Source: Nitrospinaceae bacterium
Lineage (GTDB): Bacteria; Nitrospinota; Nitrospinia; Nitrospinales; VA-1
Length of the DNA: 64,000 nucleotides
Assembly (NCBI GenBank): GCA_021604505.1
Contig: BQJC01000003.1
Coordinates: 62,001-126,000 of the forward strand
Direction: 5' to 3'
How positions within the stretch are numbered: position 1 is the first letter of the stretch; each line of letters opens with the position of its first letter. Of this stretch, positions 52,091 through 60,281 are shown piece after piece. A model generated the notes under the pieces. That model was not told the origin of the DNA. It was given only the letters and a program-made list of their open reading frames with translations, and made no database searches. A program made the translations under genes and the position numbers.

Positions 52091-52984
52091 ATGGCAACTA
52101 AAGCAGTCTCAAAAAAAACCAAACCCGGCCCCAAATCTGTAAAGGTCCGGGAGAGCCAGGAACATGCCGAACCTCTCACCCAATACCTGAAAGAAATCAG
52201 TAAAATCACCCCCCTCAGGCGGGAGGAAGAAGAGGCTCTGGCAGATAAAATTTCCCAGGGCGATCTCACCGCATTACAAGAGCTGGTGAGACGCAACTTG
52301 AAATTCGTGGTCAGCGTCGCCAACAAATACAAAGGCTGCGGCCTTTCCCTGCAAGACCTGATCGAAGAAGGAAACATCGGCCTCATTCAGGCGGCAAAAA
52401 GATTCGACGCCTCCCGGCACGTGAAATTCATCACCTACGCCGTCTGGTGGATCCGGCAGGCCATCATGCATTCCCTTGCAGAGCAATCGGGCACGGTGAA
52501 ACTTCCCATCAAACAAGTGGGCAAGGTTTACCAGATGGGCAAGAAAAGCCGCGCCATGACGCAAACGTTGAACCGGGAACCCACGGAGAGAGAAGTGGCG
52601 GACGACATGGGTTATAAAGCGGAAGATATTCATCTTATCATGCAGGCTTACCGCAATCATTTATCGCTCGATGCGCCGCTCCGTGCAGACGAAACGACGC
52701 CTTACATCGATCTACTGGAAAACTCCAATACCATTCCCTACGATGAAATGATCATGCAGGAAAGCCTGAAAGCCAAGGTGGACCTCCTGCTCAAAGATCT
52801 GGGGCCCAGGGAAGAAAAAATTCTCAGAATGCGTTTCGGATTTCACGGGGAAGCAAAGACCCTGGAAGAAATCGGCAAAGAAATCGGCCTTTCCAGAGAA
52901 CGCGTGCGGCAGATTGAAAAAAGGGCTAAAATAAAGTTAAGAGTGAAATCCAACAATATCTCTTTAGGGGATCACCTCGGTTGA
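52091..52984 (+). CDS. RNA polymerase sigma-70 family factor (group 2, RpoS-like)
   Basis: Sigma factor of 297 aa. After a basic start come region 1.2 (LTQYLKEISKITPLRREEEEALADKI), region 2 (RRNLKFVVSVANKYKGCGLSLQDLIEEGNIGLIQAAKRFD...FITYAVWWIRQAIMHSL), region 3 (LPIKQVGKVYQM, NREPTEREVADDMG) and region 4 with the helix-turn-helix (REEKILRMRFGFHGEAKTLEEIGKEIGLSRERVRQIEKRAKIKLR). Long region 1.1 of RpoD is missing, so it is a group-2 (alternative) sigma factor similar to RpoS/RpoH or short RpoD. The gene is 9 bases after the BamD-like gene, so it may be linked to envelope stress; that is inference. Confidence 0.93.
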   Translation: MATKAVSKKTKPGPKSVKVRESQEHAEPLTQYLKEISKITPLRREEEEALADKISQGDLTALQELVRRNLKFVVSVANKYKGCGLSLQDLIEEGNIGLIQAAKRFDASRHVKFITYAVWWIRQAIMHSLAEQSGTVKLPIKQVGKVYQMGKKSRAMTQTLNREPTEREVADDMGYKAEDIHLIMQAYRNHLSLDAPLRADETTPYIDLLENSNTIPYDEMIMQESLKAKVDLLLKDLGPREEKILRMRFGFHGEAKTLEEIGKEIGLSRERVRQIEKRAKIKLRVKSNNISLGDHLG

Positions 52985-53022
52985 CCCGCCACCAGACAAT
53001 GCCTAAAAAGGCGAACGATTAA

Positions 53023-53664
53023 ATGACTCCCTTCCTCGTTTGGGCAGTTTCCTACTTACTGGGTTCTATTCCTTTCGGAATTCTGTTTGCCAGAAAGAGC
53101 AACGTCGATATCCGCAATCATGGGAGCGGCAACATCGGAGCCACCAATGTGGCGAGAGTTCTGGGGAAAAAAGCCGGCCTGTTGACCCTGGCCGGAGACG
53201 TCTTCAAGGGCCTCGCGGCGGTGGCCATTGCCTCCCGGTTTCTGGACCACCCCTGGGAAATTGCCGTGGCCGGTCTGATGGCATTCATCGGCCATGTGTA
53301 CTCCGTCTTTTTGAAGTTTAAAGGCGGCAAGGGGGTCGCCACCGGTCTGGGAATATTTTTATACCTCATGCCCCTGGCAACGGTTTCCTCCATGGCGGTG
53401 TTTGGCGTATCTTTATGGGCTTCCGGATATGTCTCGGTCGGTTCCATTCTCGCCGCTTTGAGCATCCCGCTTTTCGGGATTTATTATCAAATCCCCCCGG
53501 AATTCATCGCCGTGTCCGTCATCGTGGCCCTCATCGTGGTGAGCAAACACCAGGGCAATCTGGAGCGGATTCTCGCCGGAACCGAGGCCAGGTTCTTGAA
53601 AAAAATAGAATTTGACAAAACCCGCCCAGAAAATATAATGGCTGAACAAGAACGATCCGAATGA
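53023..53664 (+). CDS. plsY: Glycerol-3-phosphate acyltransferase PlsY
   Basis: Inner-membrane enzyme that acylates glycerol 3-phosphate from acyl phosphate, starting phospholipid synthesis. Length 213 aa with five helices. The three family motifs are complete: LGSIPFGILFA with GSGNIGATNVAR, GHVYSVFLKFKGGKGVATGLG, and the C-terminal KHQGNLERILAGTE. It starts 38 bases after the sigma factor stop and precedes two tRNA genes. The start ATG (53023) begins directly with the first helix; the C-terminal tail is basic and ends in MAEQERSE. Confidence 0.96.
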   Translation: MTPFLVWAVSYLLGSIPFGILFARKSNVDIRNHGSGNIGATNVARVLGKKAGLLTLAGDVFKGLAAVAIASRFLDHPWEIAVAGLMAFIGHVYSVFLKFKGGKGVATGLGIFLYLMPLATVSSMAVFGVSLWASGYVSVGSILAALSIPLFGIYYQIPPEFIAVSVIVALIVVSKHQGNLERILAGTEARFLKKIEFDKTRPENIMAEQERSE

Positions 53665-53671
53665 AATGAAG

Positions 53672-53747
<76 letters not shown>

Positions 53748-53773
53748 TTTTTCGTTCCAGCGGAAGTTTGCGG

Positions 53774-53844
53774 GGCACCGTCGCCAAGTGGTAAGGCAGA
53801 GGTCTGCAAAATCTCTATCGGCGGTTCGAGTCCGCCCGGTGCCT
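53774..53844 (+). tRNA. tRNA-Cys (GCA)
   Basis: Acceptor GGCACCG (53774-53780) pairs with CGGTGCC (53837-53843); discriminator T at 53844 as expected for tRNA-Cys; T arm GGCGG...CCGCC; anticodon GCA within GTCTGCAAAATC. CCA is not encoded (next bases TCC). A T-run follows at about 53848-53853. Confidence 0.94.
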
Positions 53845-54123
53845 TCCTTTTTTCATCCACCCCCCCCCAGGAAAAATTTTCCGGCCCGGAAAATTCGTCC
53901 CTGACCCTTGCCCTCAAGGCAGTCACCATTCTGCCCAAGCCGAGAATTACCCGCCGATTTTCAAGGCTTTTGGAATCTCTTTATCTAAATGCTTCTCTGG
54001 CATCTTTTTTGCTCCCTATGGAATAAACCCTGCAATCGTCAAATTTTCCACACCGATCCGGCTCAAGTAACATTTTCACCGGTCCGATAGGATAAACGAC
54101 TCCCACTTATTATGAGGCAAGCG

Positions 54124-54639
54124 ATGTTCAGCAGACTTCAGGCGGCAATCCCTATATTGACGGAAGAGATCCATATTGACGGTTGGGTCAAAAAAATATT
54201 TCCCTGGAAAACCAACAGCGGCCACCTTGCCGACACACCTCCCGATAATAGAGAATGCTACCGGCTGGATATGCAGAACCTTCCGCCTCTGGACGCCACC
54301 CTGGTATCGCAAGGGGGAGCTATCTTCGACCTCAAGGTGTTGAATCTCAGTGCCAGTGGCTTGTCCTGCAGGATTCCGAAGGTGGAACCTGTATTCAGGG
54401 ATCAGGTTTTCACTCTGGTGTTCGCTCTGCCCCTGGAAGAACCGGTCCTCATCAAAACCGAAGCTTATTTGATCTCCAGCAACCCCACCGAATCAGGAAA
54501 TTCGGAGGTTCTTCACCTGCAATTTTCCGGAAATCTCGATAGCCGGCAACGGGACCTGATCCACGGATTCATCGTCAAAAAGCAGTTCGATATGATCAAG
54601 CAACTCCGGAGGGGTGGATGTATTGGGACGGATTGCTGA
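54124..54639 (+). CDS. PilZ domain protein
   Basis: Soluble protein of 171 aa with a PilZ domain: the two c-di-GMP motifs are complete, RECYR (RxxxR) and VLNLSASGLSC (NxSxxG), with the following beta-strands DQVFTLVFALPLEEPVLIKTEAYLIS and LHLQFSG. The first 40 residues (FSRLQAAIPILTEEIHIDGWVKKIF) are not part of the domain. The ATG at 54124 is preferred to 54112, because GAGG sits 6 bases before it. It should bind c-di-GMP; its target is unknown. It stands alone, convergent to ftsY, and is the second PilZ gene in the window with the synthase at 31.4-33.0 kb. Confidence 0.88.
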   Translation: MFSRLQAAIPILTEEIHIDGWVKKIFPWKTNSGHLADTPPDNRECYRLDMQNLPPLDATLVSQGGAIFDLKVLNLSASGLSCRIPKVEPVFRDQVFTLVFALPLEEPVLIKTEAYLISSNPTESGNSEVLHLQFSGNLDSRQRDLIHGFIVKKQFDMIKQLRRGGCIGTDC

Positions 54640-54646
54640 CGGGCGG

Positions 54647-55606
54647 TCAGGAGGCAAACAACGCGTCAACAAAACTTCGGGGATCAAATTCCTGCAGATC
54701 TTCGGCTTTTTCTCCAATGCCTATATAACGCACGGGAAGGTTCAGTTCACGGGTGATATTTAATAGAACGCCTCCTTTACCCGTTCCATCCAGTTTGGTC
54801 ATCACCAGACCGTCGATATCCATCGCTTCGTGGAACAACTTTGCTTGCGAGACACTGTTCTGGCCAATGGAAGCATCCAGAACCAGAAGCGTTTCGTGCG
54901 GCGCATCGGGTAAAACCTTGCCGATCACCCGTTTGACCTTTTTCAATTCTTCCATCAAATTTGTATTGGTCTGCAATCGTCCCGCCGTATCGATGATCGC
55001 CACGTCCATTTTGCGCGCCACAGCCGCCTGGACCGCATCGAACGCCACAGCGGAAGGATCGGCGCCGGTCTTTTGGTGGATGCATGGCACCCCCACCCGC
55101 TCGGCCCAGATCAGCATTTGCTCGACCGCGGCGGCGCGAAACGTATCGCCGGCCCCTAAAAGCACATTTTTGCCTTCATTCTTCCACTTTTGCGTCAATT
55201 TTCCGATAGTCGTGGTTTTTCCGGAACCGTTCACGCCGATGACCAGAACCACGTGCGGCGGCTCAGAAAATTCGCGGCGGCTCCCTTGGGGCGCTTCCAG
55301 AATCCCGGCCATCAATTGCTTCAAGTTTTCCAGAATGCCTTCGTTGTCTCGGATGCGGGCTTCGGCCACGCCTTTTTTAAGTTCCTCAAGAATAAAACCT
55401 GTCGTCGCGACCCCCACATCGGCGGAGATCAGCACCTCCTCAAGTTCATCCAGTAGCTCAGGGCCGACTTTCGCCTGGCCATGCACAACGCGATCGATTC
55501 CCCCTGCCAGAGAGTTTCTGGTTTTCGACAAACCGGATTTCAAACGGGAAAAAAAACCCGATTTCTTCTCCTCAACCACTTCTTCCGTATTTTCCTGATC
55601 ACTCAT
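54647..55606 (-). CDS. ftsY: Signal recognition particle receptor FtsY
   Basis: GTPase receptor for the signal recognition particle at the inner membrane (319 aa). Marks: acidic N-terminus (DQENTEEVVEEKKSG) with the amphipathic membrane-binding helix FFSRLKSGLSKTRNSLAGG, N domain, G1 VIGVNGSGKTTTIGKL, DTFRAAAVEQ, IDTAGRLQTNTNLMEEL, and MTKLDGTGKGGVLL, ending in GIGEKAEDLQEFDPRSFVDALF. The N-terminal A domain is short. The ATG at 55606 with GGAG eight bases before it is preferred to a GTG at 55615. Confidence 0.97.
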   Translation of the reverse strand: MSDQENTEEVVEEKKSGFFSRLKSGLSKTRNSLAGGIDRVVHGQAKVGPELLDELEEVLISADVGVATTGFILEELKKGVAEARIRDNEGILENLKQLMAGILEAPQGSRREFSEPPHVVLVIGVNGSGKTTTIGKLTQKWKNEGKNVLLGAGDTFRAAAVEQMLIWAERVGVPCIHQKTGADPSAVAFDAVQAAVARKMDVAIIDTAGRLQTNTNLMEELKKVKRVIGKVLPDAPHETLLVLDASIGQNSVSQAKLFHEAMDIDGLVMTKLDGTGKGGVLLNITRELNLPVRYIGIGEKAEDLQEFDPRSFVDALFAS

Positions 55607-55911
55607 TCCTGTCACTCCATAAAACTCAAATGCATCAAGCCTCTTTATACAAGGTGACCGGACGATGTCAAGATGAAACCCGATCCTCTCCCTTAGCTTT
55701 TAGGTAAGGAGGGTTCGAAAAATCAATGCGTCTCCCCAAATGGCCCAAACCAAACGAACCAGGCCGGTTAAGCCTTAATATTTAAAGAATTCTCTTAAGC
55801 TGAAGATTCCGGGAATCTGATTAAAGTTTTAACGAAAAAAATCCGCTAGGTTAATCAGTGGTTTTATAGTCGAGTTGTGCCCAAAGAAACCCCCGTTTTT
55901 CGAGGAGTTCC
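55607..55911. other. Divergent spacer ftsY / radical SAM gene
   Basis: About 305 bases with the promoters of two divergent units. I see no compelling -35/-10 pair, hairpin or riboswitch in it; GAGGAG (about 55902) is the ribosome site of the radical SAM gene. Confidence 0.35.
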
Positions 55912-57696
55912 ATGAAAGTTGCCGTATGCAATTCCGTTGGCATCGATGCCGATGGCTACGCCATGATCCACTCGCCCAGCCGGTGGACCAACAGCACGAA
56001 AGATTTGAATATCTTCACTTACTACCCCTGGCAGTTGGCCTACTGTTCTTCCATGCTGAAAAGGGATACCGACCATGAAATCCGGTTTTTCGACGGCTGT
56101 CTGGACAAATTAGACCATGAAGCCTTCGTGGATAAAGTCTCCGAATTCGGCCCGGATTATCTCATCATGGACTGCGCCACACGCACCATCGAAGCGGACA
56201 GCCGTTTCGCCAGAGAAGTGAAACGCCGCTTCGGCACCCAATTGATCTTCTGCGGGCCGCACCCCACCACTTTCCCGGAAGAAGTGAGTGAATACGCGGA
56301 TTACGTGGTTCTCAGGGAATACGAACTGGTCGTGAAGGATATTCTCCAGGGGAAGGACCGCAACGATATTCTGGGCCTCTATCCCAACACCGACTTACGG
56401 CCCCCCTTGGATGTCAACGACCTGCCGTTTCCGGAAGACGACGATGTGTCCCGGCTGGATTACGGCATGCCCGGAGAACCTTCCAGCGAATATCTCGAAA
56501 TTCAGGCCTACGCCTCACGCGGATGCCCGTTGTCCTGCACGTTCTGCGTGTGCGGCAACATTTCCTACCAGCGTCCCAACTGGCGGCCGCGCGATCCGCA
56601 GAACGTTATCCTGGAATTGCAAACTCTGAAGGCCAAATACCCGCAGTTGGAAGGCATCTTCTTCGACGAAGAGGTTCATAACGGCAGTAAAAAATACATC
56701 CTCGAATTGACCAAAGCCATCCGCGAAAACGGCCTGGACGATTTAAAATACGACGTCATGTGCGGCCAATGGCCGATGGATGAGGAAGTGCTGGATTCCA
56801 TGAAAAGCGCCGGCTATTACATGGTGCGCCTTGGCATTGAAACCGCCGGCGAACACGCGGCCAAGGGCATGGAGTTGATGAAAAAATTCAACGTCCCCAG
56901 GCTCAAGCAGTTGATGAAGCACGGCACCAGCATCGGACTGAAATTTTACGGCACGTTCACCTTCGGCGGGGAAGGCTCAACCGACGACTGCGACAAAAAG
57001 ACCCTCGATTTGATCCGTGAAATGATTGACCGGGAGCTATTGTGGCGGTTCCAGCTTTCCATCAGCACGCCCCAGCCGGGAACTCCGTTTTTCAACCGCA
57101 TGAAAGCCCAGGGTTATCTGCGCGATCTCGACTGGAAACACTTCGACGGCGGCAACCATTGCGTGGTCGATCGACCGGAATACCCCGCCGAGCAGGTCAT
57201 GAAAAATTTCCGGGAAGCCGAAACCCTTTATGAAGAAGGGTTCAACAAACGCTACTCGAAAACCGCAAAGGATAATTTCAAATCCCTTTCCATCGATTCC
57301 AACGATGACATTCTGGTTTTTCGCAGCACCCGCATGAAACAGATGAACGATGTCGTCGGGTCCCTGGCCAGTCAATTTGCCAGAAACCGGATCACCACAC
57401 TGGCCCAGCCCGCGGTCGAACAGGAGTTAAAGCAAAACCCCAAGGTCAACGAGGTATTTGTCTATGAAAACGGCCATTTCAAAAATAACTCCTTTCCAGT
57501 AAGTTTGATCAGCAAACTGCAAAAACGGGCCTTTGCCATGGGCGTGATCCCCTACAACAATATCTCAGGCAACGGCTACGCGGATGTGAAAGCCATCGCC
57601 AACCGAATCGGAATCAAAAAACTGGTCGCCGTGAATATCGAAGGCAAGGTATTCGATCTCGACAACCCCGGCGATCACGGAAGGGCTCATATTTAG
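55912..57696 (+). CDS. B12-binding radical SAM protein with GT9-like C-terminal module (first copy)
   Basis: Enzyme of 594 aa. About 1-180: cobalamin-binding-like Rossmann domain with an unusual opening (NSVGIDADGYAMIHSPSRW, then YYPWQLAYCSSMLKRDTDHEIRFFDG). About 190-430: radical SAM core with RGCPLSCTFC (Cys in CxxxCxxC), GIFFDEEVHNG, GIETAGEHAAKGMELM, ISTPQPGTPFF. About 455-594: a Rossmann-like module (DDILVFRSTR...NPKVNEVFVYENG...IKKLVAVNIEG) like the first half of GT9 glycosyltransferases. The reaction, e.g. methylation of a lipid or sugar, is unknown. The gene at 58507 is a clear paralogue, and GAGGAG gives a strong start. Confidence 0.85.
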   Translation: MKVAVCNSVGIDADGYAMIHSPSRWTNSTKDLNIFTYYPWQLAYCSSMLKRDTDHEIRFFDGCLDKLDHEAFVDKVSEFGPDYLIMDCATRTIEADSRFAREVKRRFGTQLIFCGPHPTTFPEEVSEYADYVVLREYELVVKDILQGKDRNDILGLYPNTDLRPPLDVNDLPFPEDDDVSRLDYGMPGEPSSEYLEIQAYASRGCPLSCTFCVCGNISYQRPNWRPRDPQNVILELQTLKAKYPQLEGIFFDEEVHNGSKKYILELTKAIRENGLDDLKYDVMCGQWPMDEEVLDSMKSAGYYMVRLGIETAGEHAAKGMELMKKFNVPRLKQLMKHGTSIGLKFYGTFTFGGEGSTDDCDKKTLDLIREMIDRELLWRFQLSISTPQPGTPFFNRMKAQGYLRDLDWKHFDGGNHCVVDRPEYPAEQVMKNFREAETLYEEGFNKRYSKTAKDNFKSLSIDSNDDILVFRSTRMKQMNDVVGSLASQFARNRITTLAQPAVEQELKQNPKVNEVFVYENGHFKNNSFPVSLISKLQKRAFAMGVIPYNNISGNGYADVKAIANRIGIKKLVAVNIEGKVFDLDNPGDHGRAHI

Positions 57697-57725
57697 GAGG
57701 CCCACGCACAAAAAGGCTTTAAATT

Positions 57726-57846
57726 ATTTTCTCTTTTTTTAGACAAAAAAGAGAAAATACAACCCCTCCCCACCTCAATCCTCTCCTCCATTGGAGGAGA
57801 GGAAGAAACCCCTTCTCCCCAGTGGGGAGAAGGCTGGGATGAGGGG
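57726..57846. repeat. Cluster of three palindromes (REP-like)
   Basis: Three hairpins in a row: ATTTTCTCTTTTTT/AAAAAAGAGAAAAT (57726-57739 and 57745-57758, 14 pairs); CCTCTCCTCCA/TGGAGGAGAGG (about 57780-57802); and CCTTCTCCCC/GGGGAGAAGG (57811-57820 and 57824-57833). An outer pair, ACCCCTCCCCACCTCAATCC and GGCTGGGATGAGGGG, may bracket them. The last element reappears at 20075-20096. Looks like a dispersed REP unit, between radical SAM gene and GT9-like gene. Confidence 0.7.
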
Positions 57847-57875
57847 ATTAAAATTTTTCCCTATTTTTAAGTTTT

Positions 57876-58499
57876 ATGAACCCATCTCAAGACATAAAAA
57901 AAATTCTCGTTATTCGGTCCGCCACCCGCATCCTGAACCAAACTCTTAAGGCGCTCAAACAGGAGTTTCCCGATTCTAAAATCACCGTCCTCGCTCCCAA
58001 GGGAGTTGAAGAAGTCGTGGCTCCGGATCCCTTGGTCGATGAGGTATTGACCATCGGCAACCATCGCAGAATGAGTGTTTTCAACTATGGCCGCAGACCG
58101 CTGGAACAGTTGAGGAGACGGAAATTCGATCTCGCCGTTTCCCTTTATAATGTAGATCACGGGTTGGGCTACTCCAACATCGACCTTCTTGCCTGGGCAT
58201 CGAAAGCAAAAGAGATTCGCGGCTACAACGCACGCGGAACCTATGTCGATCTCACCGGCAAGGGGGTAATAAAAAAATGGTTCCTGGAAAAAACCACCCT
58301 GATATGGGTCGGTCTCAATTACATCGCCACCGGATTATTGTTCTTCTGCATCACTCTTGGCCTGATCGGCGAATGGTGCGTGCGCAAACTTTTTTCTCCT
58401 GGGAAAATCTCTGATAAAGAAAACGCCATCCCAAAAAAGCGGCATGGGAGCCCCATTGCCGCTCCCGAGAAAGTTTCAAAAGTTTTGACCCAGGTTTGA
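57876..58499 (+). CDS. GT9-like half-domain membrane protein
   Basis: Protein of 207 aa between the two radical SAM genes. About 8-130: a Rossmann-like domain resembling the N-terminal half of heptosyltransferase/GT9 enzymes (KKILVIRSATRILNQTLKALKQEFPDSKITVLAPKGVEEVVAPDPLVDEVLTIG, then RRKFDLAVSLYN), the same module that ends both radical SAM proteins. Then a basic helix, a membrane helix (about 146-168, LIWVGLNYIATGLLFFCITLGL) and a charged cytoplasmic tail. The C-terminal nucleotide-sugar half of GT9 is missing, so it is unlikely to be a normal glycosyltransferase. It ends 7 bases before the next gene. Perhaps a docking or carrier protein for the enzymes. Confidence 0.75.
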   Translation: MNPSQDIKKILVIRSATRILNQTLKALKQEFPDSKITVLAPKGVEEVVAPDPLVDEVLTIGNHRRMSVFNYGRRPLEQLRRRKFDLAVSLYNVDHGLGYSNIDLLAWASKAKEIRGYNARGTYVDLTGKGVIKKWFLEKTTLIWVGLNYIATGLLFFCITLGLIGEWCVRKLFSPGKISDKENAIPKKRHGSPIAAPEKVSKVLTQV

Positions 58500-58506
58500 A
58501 CGCCTC

Positions 58507-60276
58507 ATGAAAATCGTCGTCGCTAATTCCGTGGGAGTCGATGCCAACGGCTACCACATGGTGCATGTCCCGTCCCGCTGGTCACTGGGCGTCAAAAATT
58601 TCACCAATTGCGGCTATTACCCTTGGCAATTGGCCTACACCTCCGCCCTGCTGAAAAGAGAAACCGATCATCAGATTAAGTTTTTAGACGGCGTGCTCAT
58701 GGGCTGGAATTTTGAGACTTACTTTGAACTGCTGAAGAAAGAAAAACCCGACTGGCTGATCATGGAAAGTTCTTCCCGCACCATCGACGAAGATCTCAGG
58801 CTGGCGCAGGCGGCAAAACAGGCGTTCGGCACCAGGCTGATCTTCACCGGTCAGCACCCGATGGCGGAACCGGAAGACGTCTTGAAGGTGGCCGATTTCG
58901 TATGCCAGGGAGAATTTGAATATGCAGTACTCGAACTCATCCAGGGAAAGGATCCTCAGCACATTTCAGGCGTCTACCCGAACGGCAACCGCGAGCTTCT
59001 GGACATCGACTCCCTGCCCTACCCTGAGGACGAAGACATCCGCCGCCTGGATTATCACGAACCCAACTGCCGGTATCGGCAGATCCAGATGTACGCTTCC
59101 AGAGGATGCCCGCGCCGGTGCAACTTCTGCGCGGCGGCAACGCTTTATTACGATGAACTGAACTGGCGGCCTAGAAACGTGGATGATGTCGTCCGGGAAA
59201 TCCGTCAGCTAACGGAAAAATATCCTGAAATGGAAGGCGTGTTTTTCGACGAGGAAGTTCACAACATCAAGCGAAGCTTCAACATTGCCCTTGCAAAAGC
59301 TATTCGCGCGGCGAATCTCGATCACCTCAAATACGAAGCGCTCTGCGAATACGTTTCCCTCGATGAAGAAGCCCTTAAAGAAATGCGAAACGCCGGATAC
59401 TACAAAATCCGTTTCGGCATAGAAACCGGAAGTGACGTCGTTGCCGAAAAAATGACGCTGGGGAAAAAACACCATCCCGAAAAATTGCGGTCGATCCTGA
59501 AATTCGGCAAGTCGTTAGGCTTCGTGTTTTACGCCACTTTCAGCCTCGGAGGACTGGGTTCCAGCAAAAAGGAAGACCAGAAAACCGTCGACCTGATTTA
59601 CGAATTGACCAGCCAGAAACTTCTCGATGAAGTGCAGGTTTCCATCAACACCCCGCAGCCGGGAACGGATTTTTATAAAAGCTGTGTGGAAAATTCGTAC
59701 CTGAAAACGGGCATCGAGTGGCAGGATTTCGATGGCAACGGTCATGTGGTCGTCGATTACCCAACCTATCCGGCGGCGGAAATCCGGAACATGTTCAAAA
59801 AGGCGCTAAAAGCCTTCGACCGCGGAAAAAAAGACGCCAACGCGTCCCAGTTCCTGGCCACCGCAAAAACAGCCGCAAAAATCATTCCAGATCGCTCCCG
59901 CGTTCTTATCCTGAGAAGCGTACGACCGTGGATGATTGAGCTGATTCTTAAATCCCTCGATCCCCTGAAACATTCCACCGTGGACCTGCTCGGCCAGGAT
60001 GCAGTGATGGGTGACTTAAAAGGCAACCTGCGCGTGAACCAGTTGTACTCGTACGGGCAGGGATTCTTTTCAGCGGATACCTTCCCCTCCCCTTTGGCCG
60101 ATCAACTCACCGCCAACAACTACGACTTCATTCTGGTTCCTGTCGCCAACAACCATCTGGACGGCTATCAGAACGTTTTAGAAGTGGCGCACCTGATCCA
60201 GCCGAAAAAACTTCTTGCGGTATTTCCCGAAGGTCAATTTGCAGAATTGAGTCTTTCTATATCAGCAGTTCCCTAA
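58507..60276 (+). CDS. B12-binding radical SAM protein with GT9-like C-terminal module (second copy)
   Basis: Paralogue (589 aa) of the protein at 55912, with the same three-part build. It opens NSVGVDANGYHMVHVPSRW, then YYPWQLAYTSALLKRETDHQIKFLDG; radical SAM motif RGCPRRCNFC; GVFFDEEVHNIKRS; GIETGSDVVAEKMTLGKKH; INTPQPGTDFY; and the C-terminal Rossmann-like module starts SRVLILRSVRPWMIELILKSL. It differs in residues after the Cys motif (AAATLYYDELNWRPR against CGNISYQRPNWRPR), so the pair may act on different substrates or steps. The gene begins 7 bases after the GT9-like gene and ends 5 bases from the convergent FG-GAP gene. Confidence 0.85.
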   Translation: MKIVVANSVGVDANGYHMVHVPSRWSLGVKNFTNCGYYPWQLAYTSALLKRETDHQIKFLDGVLMGWNFETYFELLKKEKPDWLIMESSSRTIDEDLRLAQAAKQAFGTRLIFTGQHPMAEPEDVLKVADFVCQGEFEYAVLELIQGKDPQHISGVYPNGNRELLDIDSLPYPEDEDIRRLDYHEPNCRYRQIQMYASRGCPRRCNFCAAATLYYDELNWRPRNVDDVVREIRQLTEKYPEMEGVFFDEEVHNIKRSFNIALAKAIRAANLDHLKYEALCEYVSLDEEALKEMRNAGYYKIRFGIETGSDVVAEKMTLGKKHHPEKLRSILKFGKSLGFVFYATFSLGGLGSSKKEDQKTVDLIYELTSQKLLDEVQVSINTPQPGTDFYKSCVENSYLKTGIEWQDFDGNGHVVVDYPTYPAAEIRNMFKKALKAFDRGKKDANASQFLATAKTAAKIIPDRSRVLILRSVRPWMIELILKSLDPLKHSTVDLLGQDAVMGDLKGNLRVNQLYSYGQGFFSADTFPSPLADQLTANNYDFILVPVANNHLDGYQNVLEVAHLIQPKKLLAVFPEGQFAELSLSISAVP

Positions 60277-60281
60277 AAACC

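Noticed and set aside
53875-53895. Hairpin AATTTTCC/GGAAAATT after tRNA-Cys
   Set aside because: Short stem with no T-run; not convincing as a terminator or element.
57726-57758. AT-rich hairpin as terminator of the first radical SAM gene
   Set aside because: The stem is almost only A/T; better explained as part of the repeat cluster.
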